DNA of 64,000 bases from Smallanthus sonchifolius (Eukaryota; Streptophyta; Magnoliopsida; Asterales; Asteraceae). The stretch lies in the NCBI GenBank assembly GCA_023525975.1, contig CM042018.1:104586001-104650000 (forward strand), written 5' to 3'. Under the pieces are notes generated by a model. It was not told where the DNA came from, did not search any database, and was given only the letters and a program-made list of their open reading frames with translations. Shown piece after piece: positions 56,144-64,000 of the stretch; position 1 is the first letter of the stretch; every line of letters begins with the position of its first letter. The position numbers and the translations under genes were made by a program.

Positions 56144-59100
56144 CTATCTACTAATATGAAGAAGATCCAAGCACACTTTGAACTTAGAACCTGGTACCAC
56201 CTTTGTCAACATATCAGAGGCATTACAATTAGTATCAACATGCTCTACCTCCACTTCCTTAGAATCAATTACCTCTATGATGAAATGAAGTTTCACATTG
56301 ATTTGCTTAGACCTCTCATGAAAAATAGGATTTTTGGACAGTTGCATAGCACCTTGGTTATCACACAACACCAAAGCATTATCAACACATATCCCCAATT
56401 CAGACTCAAACCCTTCGAGCCAAATAGCTTCCTTGACTGCTTCTGTAAGAGCTATATATTCTAACTCTGCAGTAGATAATGCCATTATATGCTGCAAAGT
56501 GGATTTCCAACTTACCAGACTACCATATACCATAAAGGCATAACCTATGACTGACCTGCCCCTATCCAGGTTCTTAGAAAAATCAGCATCCACAAAGCCC
56601 TACGCCATTGCTACTGGATGTACTTCATTGCCAAACAAAATACCAATTTCCCTTGTACCATTTAGGTACCTTAAGATCCACTTAACAGCCTCCCAATGTT
56701 GTTTACCTAGATTACTTGAAAATCTGCTCACCAAGCTAACAACATACCCTAAATCAGGCCTAGTGCACACCATAAGATACATCAAACTACCTACTGCACT
56801 AGAATAGGGAATACCTACCATTTTCTCCACATCTTTATCAGTACTAGGAGAATCTTGCTTGGATAATTTGAAATGCTGCCCCATAGGAGTAATTACTGTT
56901 TTGCTTTGATCCATGAAATAATTGTCTAAAACCTTCTTCAAGTATGTACCTTGAGATAGCTTAATTAGCCCAGACTTTCTATCTCTTGTAATTTCCATAC
57001 CCAGAATCTTTTTAGCATTTCCCAATTCCTTCATATCAAACTCCCTTTTTAATAACTCCTTTGTAGCAACAATCTATTTCACATCCATGCATGCTACTAA
57101 CATATCATCAACATACATGAGTAAATACACAAAAGCCCCATATTCATATCCTCTATAATACACACAACTATCAAATTGGCTTCTGTAAAAATCATGTGTA
57201 GTCATATATTCATCAAACTTCCTATACCACTGCCTAGGAGACTGTTTCAATCCATAGAGAGATTTTTTCAGTAAACACACCTTATCACTCATATCCTCCA
57301 CTTCATACCCCATAGGTTGAGCCATATAGATGTCCTCATCAAGATTGCCATGTAAAAAGCAGTCTTGACATACTATCAAATTGGCTTCTGTAAAAATCAT
57401 GTGTAGTCATATATTCATCAAACTTCCTATACCACTGCCTAGGAGACTGTTTCAATCCATAGAGATATTTTTTCAGTAGACACACCTTATCACTCATATC
57501 CTCCACTTCATACCCCATAGGTTGAGCCATATAGATGTCCTCATCAAGATTGCCATGTAAAAAGCAGTCTTGACATCTAATTGTTCAAGCTCCATATCAA
57601 AAACAACCTATAAGGACAATAGCACCCTTATAGAGGCATGCTTCACCACTGGTGAGAATATTTCTGTGTAGTCTACCCCTACCCTTTGTGTGAACCCTTT
57701 GGCAACTAGTCTTGCTTTGTACCTTGGTTTTTCCACACCCTGAATACCTTCCTTCAATTTATAGATCCACTTACAGCTGACCAGCTTTTGATTACTTGGT
57801 TTATCAACTAACACCCAAGTTCCATTTTTGTGCAGTGATTCCATCTCTTCATCCATAGCCTGAATCCACCCACTCTTTTGTTTAGAATTAATGGCTTCAT
57901 TGTAAGTCATAGGTTCAAAGACACTTTCAAATTCTGCCACACTGAATGCAAATGCAGATAAGTCTTCACTAGTCCTAAACCTAGCAGGAGGCAATATTTG
58001 TCTTCTAGGCCTATCCCTAGCAAGACTATAGGAGCTAGTACCTGCCCCTGTAGCAACCTGCTGTGACTCAATATTACTCTCACTCATAGTAGGCTCCACC
58101 TCAATATGAACTCCCTGAGTATCAGTCTGCCTATCTTCACCACAAGGCTTCCCTATGACATCTTTATATAAGTGTTCTTCCTTAAATGCCACATCCCTAC
58201 TCACAATCACTTTGGGACTTATATCATCCAATCTCCAAAGTCTATATCCTTTAACACCTTCAGGATACCCTATCAAAACACATTTATGAGCTCTTGGATC
58301 TAGCTTATCCTGTCTGATGTGAGCATAGGCCAAGGAACCAAACACTTTAAGGTTGCTATAGTAAGTCTTTTGCCCTGACCATTTATCCATAGGAGTCATC
58401 ATATCAACTACAGAAGAAGGAGATCTGTTGATTAAGTAAACTGCAGTAGTAGCTGCCTCTGCCCAAAACTGTTTTGGCAACCCTGAATCAGATAGCATAC
58501 ATTTACCTTTATCAAGAATAGTCCTATTCATCCTCTCTACTAATCCATTCTGCTATGGATTACCAGGGACTGTTAAATGCTTAGCTATGCCATATTTATT
58601 GCAGTAATCATTGAACTCATTGTTACAAAACTCAAGCCCATTATCTGTTCTTAGTTTCTTGACTGTTTTCCCAGTTTGATTTTCTACCAGCACCTTCCAC
58701 TCTTTGAATTTACCAAATGCTTCATTCTTGTGCCTTAACATAGATCCAAACTCTCCTTGAATAGTCATCAACTAAGGACAAGTAGTACAATGCACCCCCT
58801 AGAGATTGAGTTCTGGTAGGCCCCCATAAATCTGAGTGAACATAGTCCAGGACATATTGAGACTTACTCCCCCTCTCTCTTGAACCTCACCCTGTGAGCC
58901 TTTCCCAACATGCAATGATCACAAAACTTAATACTGCAGTCATTCAGATCACCAATCAACCCTTGTTTCTTCAATTCACATAGACCTTGATCATTAATGT
59001 GACCTAATCTCTTATGCCATAGTATAGCTAAACTTTCATCCCTTCTTTGAACTACCATAGCATCCCCTTGTTCCACTTTCCCATCTAGCACATATATATT

Positions 59101-60268
59101 ATTCTCCCTTCTTGTGCCAGAAATCACCACCATGGAACCTTTGATAACCTTTGCTCTACCATTCTTTAAACTGACAGTGTCTCCATTTTTCTCAAAAGTA
59201 CCTAGTGAGATCAAGTTCCTAGTTAACTCAGGAATCAGTCTCACATTTTCAAGAATCACATCTGAACCACTTTCTAACCTGAATGCCACTGTACCATACC
59301 CTTGAATCCTACATGGTCTATCATCTCCAAGATTAACAGAACCCAAATCTTGCATGGTTAGTTCCTTAAAGAATCCTTTATGAGGTGTCATATGATCTGA
59401 GCACCCAGAGTCCATTATCCAATCATTTATCTATCCATCTTTTGAAACCACCAACACATCTGCAGACTCATAGCCATCCGTGGAACCATCTGTAACACGT
59501 CCACTTTGACTCTTTGCAGATCAAGTATCAAATCTCTTTTTCTTGTTCTCTGGGCAGTCCCTTTTAAGGTGCTTCTTAGAGTTACACAAGTAACACTATC
59601 TTTTAAACATTGATTTGGATCTTGGTGGGACTCTTTCCTTGTTCTTGAACCCTCTCTGCTCAGGCCTGTCCCTTTAAAAAAACAGCCCATCCCCTATCTC
59701 TTCAATAACATTCCCTTTCTTCTTCAATTCCTTGGAATTGATGGCAGCCAATACTTCCTCCATGGAAAGTGTTTCTTTCCCATACATTAGAGTATCCATG
59801 AAATGCTCATAAGAATGAGGCAATGATGTCAAGAAGATTATTGCCTGATCCTCATAGTAACAGCTATATTTTCTAGATCCAATACTAACTTATTAAACTC
59901 ATCAGTATGATCATCTATAGATTTACCTGCTGCCATATGGAATGTGTATAACCTCTTCTTGAGGTATAAATGATTGGCTAGGGATTGGTCATGTACAAGC
60001 TTTCAAGCTTTGACCATATGCCTGATGCAGTTGCTTCTTTAGAGACCTCTCTAAGCACCCTGTCTCCCAGACAAAGAATCAAGGCACTATGTGTCTTTTC
60101 CATGACATCTTTCTTTTCTTTGTCTGTCAAGGTAGCAGGTAGATTAGCCTCTCCGGCAAGGGCATCAACCACACCTTGATACACCAATAGTGCTCGCATT
60201 TTCAATCGCCAGAGCCCAAAATCATTCTTGCCATCGAACATCTCCAAATCGAACTTTGTTGACACCAT
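56144..60268 (-). pseudogene. copia gag-pol, multiply disrupted
   Basis: Segments from the right: gag N-terminus MVSTKFDLEMFDGKNDFGLWRLKMRALL (60268); a damaged gag/knuckle region; protease MDSGCSDHMTPHK and GAG-pre LWHKRLGHINDQGL (59415-58864); integrase pieces (VKKLRTDNGLEFCNNEF, 58771-58553; MNRTILDKGKCML, 58531); RT start (WIYKLKEGIQGVEKPRYKARLVAKGF); RT core YGLKQSPRQWYRKFDEY and YVDDMLVA (57400-57074); RNase H (VSWKSTLQHIMALSTAELEYIA, ending LLHISR at 56144). Stops and frameshifts lie between all of these. A 205-bp tandem duplication sits inside RT. Confidence 0.93.
57167..57576. repeat. 205-bp tandem duplication in copia RT
   Basis: Copies 57167-57371 and 57372-57576 differ at very few bases (for example agagatt versus agatatt). 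The unit is not a multiple of three, so it shifts the RT frame. Confidence 0.93.
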
Positions 60269-60761
60269 CCTTGACCTTCACTAATCAATTACGATCGAAA
60301 CCCCCTTTGAATTCGAGCACGAGGCTCTGATACCAATTGTTAATGGTTTGCGGAATTGTTCTAGCATTAACACCAAAGTAAAACCAAATTGAACGTAAAG
60401 AAGAATAGATTCAAACCAACTAAATGATTTCTTATTGAAATTGAGCAAAACGAATACAAGATTGAAAAGGAATTAGAATGAACATAATGAATACAACCGA
60501 AAACCTAATCTCTGGTTTTAACAAACTAATTAGCTGAAGTAACAACCTAAGATTCAGATTAACACTATTAGCCCCTGAAATTTCACAAGTAGTGCAAACT
60601 CAGCTACAAACTTCATCTTTGAACAAATGACACTTTAGTCCTCCAACTTTAAATGAAATAGTCAAATAGTCAAAACTTGGAACAACTACAACTTGTTGAC
60701 ATTATAGTTGACTATTGTTAACCCACTTGGATATTAATTGAACATAATCTCCAACACATCC

Positions 60762-60960
60762 ATCCCAAGGATCACCGGTGTTACCTGTTTGTAAACAACA
60801 GGAAGCACCAATGTAATTTTAGAAAAAATGGGGATTAAAGGTGCAATATAGTCTAACCATAGGGACCATCCGTGTAATTAACTCAAATTATTTTAATGTA
60901 CTATTTATAAAGGTTAAAATGATTTTTAGTTAAAAAAATTATAACGAGATAAGATTAGTT
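60762..60960. other. short intergenic stretch
   Basis: AT-rich; no feature seen between the copia duplication and the SINE duplication. Confidence 0.5.
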
Positions 60961-60976
60961 AATAGTTTCAACACTT

Positions 60977-61299
60977 TTTTTTGAAAGGCGAACATTGAAT
61001 GTTGTGACGTCGCACCCCCGTCACATGGGAGAGCCTCGTCCAACTCCGGCTAATATGTTGTCTTAACCAGACCCACTTGGCATCAGAGTTGGAGAGCTTT
61101 CAAGGAAAAACCCCACCCAATACGGCCCCTTCCGGGTTTGAGGGAGAGCCGAGGCTCAAACCCTGGATCGGCGTGGGTAAAACCCCGGTGCATCAGCCTA
61201 AGATATATGCCTCATTTGCGATGCCGCGGAAATTAATGGTGGTGGCAGGGATCGAACCCGGGTCCCTTGGGACTCCGGGCCTTTCCTAACCTCTTTGGC
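60977..61299 (-). mobile_element. SINE-like element, 323 bp, with 16-bp duplications
   Basis: Perfect flanking repeats aatagtttcaacactt (60961-60976 and 61300-61315). On the minus strand the element has GGGTTCGATCCC (B-box) near its 5' end and finishes ...CTTTCAAAAAAAA. The remainder is GC-rich non-coding DNA; an apparent frame at 61077-61289 has no recognisable domain. Its length is large for a SINE, so the 3' part may be LINE-derived. Confidence 0.85.
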
Positions 61300-61315
61300 A
61301 ATAGTTTCAACACTT

Positions 61316-62160
61316 AAACTTAAAACCAACAATAAAAGAATTTTCATAAAAAAATTTATAGTTACCATTCTTGAGTAGATGGAACCGGTGAATAAGAACA
61401 TTAGCCACTAAAAAACACATATGAGCTTGGTTCTTTAGCATTCACCAACAAATCTCCTACCCAATTCGAACCTAACAAGAACAAGAAACCACGATCGGCT
61501 CAACCTTTTTTAGGACCCAAAACGAATTATAAAATCGAGACCTTTTTCATAAAAAAAATACATTTTTTTCTTATAATCCTAACACATGGGAATATGATGA
61601 TGCACATTTCTTAAAGTCATACAATCACATGTATTAAAGTTTGAGTGAGTTTTAATAAAAAGAAAACTCTTTCAGGTATACTGATTTTTTGTTCTCCTAA
61701 TCAAAACCTGAAAATTAAACGAGTTTAAATCCTAAAAATTGAGGGCCCTAAGCGACAACTTATTTTTTTTTTTTGTATAGTCGAGCGCCCCCGCAAGAAA
61801 CAATGTTTACTTAAAATCTGGCCTTTAAAAAAAAAACAAAAAAAAAAACAAGAAACAACGTTTACTGATCTTCAGGTTTTATTGCATAATAGATCCAATC
61901 AAATGTTGGTTCATGTGAACGATCTTGTTAGCAGTTTCAAGTAGTTCAACTCATCAGTCATCATCTCAAGGAGATAAATTAAACACTGATTTAAGCTACT
62001 TTCCATACAAGTATTCTAATTTGTACTTCAAGTTATTAGTTGTTGGTTGAACTACTTACTTAGGGTTTGCTTAGATTGCTTTAAATGCTCCCATTGTTAA
62101 AATCTATTTCATTTGATCTAAACTCTATAATGACATTTTTTTCTGTAAGTATTAATTTTA
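61316..62160. other. intergenic, no gene supported
   Basis: AT-rich, with several homopolymer runs (61760-61850). No terminal repeat or domain recognised. Confidence 0.5.
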
Positions 62161-62169
62161 AAGCAAATG

Positions 62170-62290
62170 TGGGACTAGCCCACTTGGTGGAGACTCTTGC
62201 CTCTTAGATGAGAGGTCTTGAGTTCAAACCCAGACATGTGATGAATTTTTTGGTGTTTGCCGTTAAATTTTTTTTAAAAAAAGTAAACTT
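62170..62290 (+). mobile_element. probable tRNA-derived SINE
   Basis: gggactagcccacttggtgg looks like an A-box region, and gagttcaaaccca about 50 bases on is a B-box. A T-rich and then A-rich end follows. No clear target duplication, so less certain than its neighbours. Confidence 0.5.
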
Positions 62291-62496
62291 AATCCCGTTA
62301 TATATAATTGTTATAAAAGAGTATAACTAGAATCATAAACATGTGAAATAGATTTGTAAGTTTAAGATCAAATATCTTAATTTCATGACCAATAATTAAA
62401 CCTCCTAATTTTGAATTAGGGTGTGTTAAAAAAAAACTCGATTAACATGCGAAAGTCGTAACAGAGTTTTCTTTTAATTTGTTATTATTATTACTT

Positions 62497-62613
62497 TTTT
62501 TTAAAGGCAAATTTCTTTATTTCTGTGGAAGTGGGACTTGAACTCATAACTTTCTCAAACCTTGGTGTTCCTAGAGGATTTTCCTCAACCACTGGATCAC
62601 CAACCCCAATGGC
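62497..62613 (-). mobile_element. short SINE, 117 bp, with 17-bp duplications
   Basis: Perfect flanking repeats tgttattattattactt (62480-62496 and 62614-62630). On the minus strand TGGTGATCCAGTGG (A-box-like) and GAGTTCAAGTCCC (B-box) are about 50 bases apart, and the element ends in an A run. Confidence 0.88.
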
Positions 62614-62639
62614 TGTTATTATTATTACTTGATGCAGTG

Positions 62640-62838
62640 TTTATAAGCGTCTTTACACCAACAATAAACATTGAATTAGGAATATGATTTTGTCCTATTT
62701 TAGAGTTACATGTAGTTCAATATTTCCAAGTAGTCTATGATGTAGTGATGATTGTTTTGTTATGCTTTTAGCATGCATGTTTGTTTTCTTGCATTTGAGA
62801 AGGCTTCATGTTACTTACAATTCCGGTTTAAATTATAA
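62640..62838. repeat. dispersed repeat shared with 51895-52140
   Basis: Homologous to the copy near 52 kb along its length. The similarity stops within one or two bases of the Helitron end at 62839 (gtttaaattata, then ctag here but ttg there). Confidence 0.75.
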
Positions 62839-63255
62839 CTAGTGTTATTCCCGACGCGCGATGCGGCGTCGATTGGATCATTAGTGTTCAACGGTGCAGA
62901 GATGTGCTTGGATAAGAAGACATGCATATATATATTCATTGACCAAAAGTAGCGTTTTCCAAGAAAGCAATTCTTAAGTTATCTTACAAAAAATGAGTTT
63001 TTTTTTTGGCAAACAAAGAGTGACACAAGAACTGCCTTACAAAAACTGGTAGCTTTCCTTATCAATAGCTTGCTAGCCTTGGTTTTTTATGTGGCAACAC
63101 AAAAAGATTACAAAAGATGAGTCCTTTCTTGTAAGTAGTCTTCGTAATCAGGAAAACGCAATCTTTTCGTTTCACTTATGCCGTCAACTGCAAGCATTAG
63201 AAGTGTAGATCAATGTTTATTTTTTGTTAGTTAAGAGAATCATATTTTCTATGTA

Positions 63256-63833
63256 CCTGGTGACCGGAAGAGGCTGCGTTTCACTGCTGAAACTGTGGCT
63301 GACGGCGTCGCTGGTTTGGGTGTCGTTGGTATCGTTTTGGCAGTTGATGGTGTGGCAGAGGTAACTTCTTCCATGATTGGGTCAGTCAATTTGTTTACCA
63401 TGCATCTCAAGTTGCCCGTACGTGTCTTTTTGCACCTGCAAGTGAAAATTTTTGATCTTTCCTTTGATTGCTTGGAGAGGCGGTGGTATCATCGTTAGGC
63501 CTCTTTTATCTGCAGATCTGAGCATTCTTTTCCAACCAATGTCTTCATAGGTTCATCAAAAAGAGTTGCTGTAACATTCCCTGTTTCGTCAGTGACGGTG
63601 GCGACTATGAGGAACCTATTTGTTGCAAGTTGTTAGTGTATATGGTTAATTGGGTTATATTGTATATGCTTGTCTTACATGTATTTTGGTGCATTGAATT
63701 TTCCATCTGATGCACATGCCCATTTGTCTCCACTTTCATAGATCGTTTGCAAGCAATTCGGACATGCGTTGTAAAACCAATTTTTACCTGCTATAATTTC
63801 AGTAATGGAAGCTGTACATATGAAGGTTTTGCC
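63256..63833 (-). pseudogene. RPA1-like C-terminal OB-fold gene fragment, Helitron-borne
   Basis: Exon 63833-63679 (GKTFICTASITEIIAGKNWFYNACPNCLQTI...GDKWACASDGKFNAPKYM) joins by GT-AG to 63615 onward (FLIVATVTDETGNVTATLFDEPMKTLVGKECSDL). This is the zinc-ribbon OB-fold DBD-C of replication protein A large subunits, which bind single-stranded DNA: C-x2-C is present and the second pair reads CASDGKF rather than Cys-x2-Cys. A third segment (63436-63256, MVNKLTDPIMEEVTSATPSTAK...) may be a further exon, but its join includes a stop (LQIKEA then TAA), so I cannot show an intact gene. The 5' exons lie outside the window. Confidence 0.72.
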
Positions 63834-63916
63834 CTGCAATAACAGAGAATATTTAAGTTCTAAGTTAGCCTTTTTAGATAACTTGGTAGCTTATATATAC
63901 ATACACTTGCAGATTT

Positions 63917-63939
63917 ATATATATATATATATATATACC
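63917..63939. repeat. TA microsatellite
   Basis: About 11 TA units in an intron or leader of the RPA-like gene. Confidence 0.85.
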
Positions 63940-64000
63940 TTTTTATATACATAATTGTATCATGAAATGCATAATAATGAAAGCTGCTGCTGGTTATTTT

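Larger units (their letters stand above)
55714..60756 (-). mobile_element. Ty1/copia element, full-length but broken, 5.0 kb
   Basis: LTRs 55714-56108 and 60338-60756 (the left one lacks about 25 bp near its end) with 5-bp duplications catcc (55709-55713 and 60757-60761). Minus-strand GGTATCAGAGCC follows the right LTR (primer site), and TATGTGGAGAT precedes the left LTR. The order of genes is copia type (gag, protease, integrase, RT, RNase H) as in TNT1-like elements. LTR differences are more numerous than in the deleted copia, so it is older. Confidence 0.93.
62839..64000 (-). mobile_element. Helitron 3' end, element runs off the window
   Basis: On the minus strand the sequence ends CGACGC-CGCATCGC-GCGTCG (hairpin), then GGAATAACA and CTAG, followed by host T. 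A 3' CTRR end about ten bases after a GC-rich hairpin, at an A|T insertion point, is the Helitron signature. An RPA-like gene in the same orientation lies 0.4-1.0 kb inside, as in many plant Helitrons. The Rep/helicase gene and 5' TC end would be beyond 64000. Confidence 0.82.

Overview
The window is plant nuclear DNA and looks like a repeat-rich stretch of a eudicot chromosome. The evidence is spliced genes with GT-AG introns, a growth-regulating factor carrying the conserved miR396 target site, a plant-type seven-transmembrane protein, and dense nested plant transposons (Ty3/gypsy, Ty1/copia, TRIM, MULE, hAT, Harbinger, LINE, SINE, Helitron). The look of several LTR families suggests Asteraceae, but that is inference; no species is assigned.

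Only two genes look like ordinary functional host genes, both on the minus strand: a four-exon GRF transcription factor gene (893-2069) and an intronless GOST/lung-7TM receptor-like gene (36167-37471). Most of the rest can be attributed to mobile DNA, and many ends were fixed by finding target-site duplications (TSDs).

Layout. (1) 1-2.3 kb: GRF gene and promoter, then a SINE. (2) About 3.8-13.2 kb: a decayed MULE-type region encoding one transposase-SWIM-OTU polyprotein. The OTU part is split by a 2.96 kb solo LTR, and an ATHILA-ORF1-like second gene follows. Three clusters of a distinctive palindromic module (ATACG-N3-CGTAT dyads) and a 183-bp hairpin frame the genes. (3) 13.8-31.6 kb: a nest. 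A decayed hAT contains a 2.6 kb solo LTR, which contains a 13.2 kb gypsy element with near-identical LTRs, which contains another 2.3 kb solo LTR; a Harbinger MITE sits nearby. (4) 32-41.6 kb: hAT MITEs, a TRIM nested in a non-autonomous hAT just downstream of the 7TM gene, and a nearly intact hAT transposon nested inside another hAT. (5) 41.6-51.9 kb: retroelement fragments, a LINE end, a Myb-like Harbinger-type pseudogene split by a solo LTR, a decayed TTF-type hAT and a MITE. (6) 52.6-60.8 kb: two copia elements, one internally deleted with identical LTRs, the other full-length but broken. (7) 60.9-64 kb: SINEs and the 3' end of a Helitron carrying an RPA-like gene that runs off the window.

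The most unusual material is the MULE-OTU region: the palindromic modules, the long hairpin beside the transposase start, and the apparent association of a transposase-OTU gene with an ATHILA-type gene. The young deleted copia with non-canonical LTR ends and the upstream open reading frame in the gypsy leader are also worth attention.
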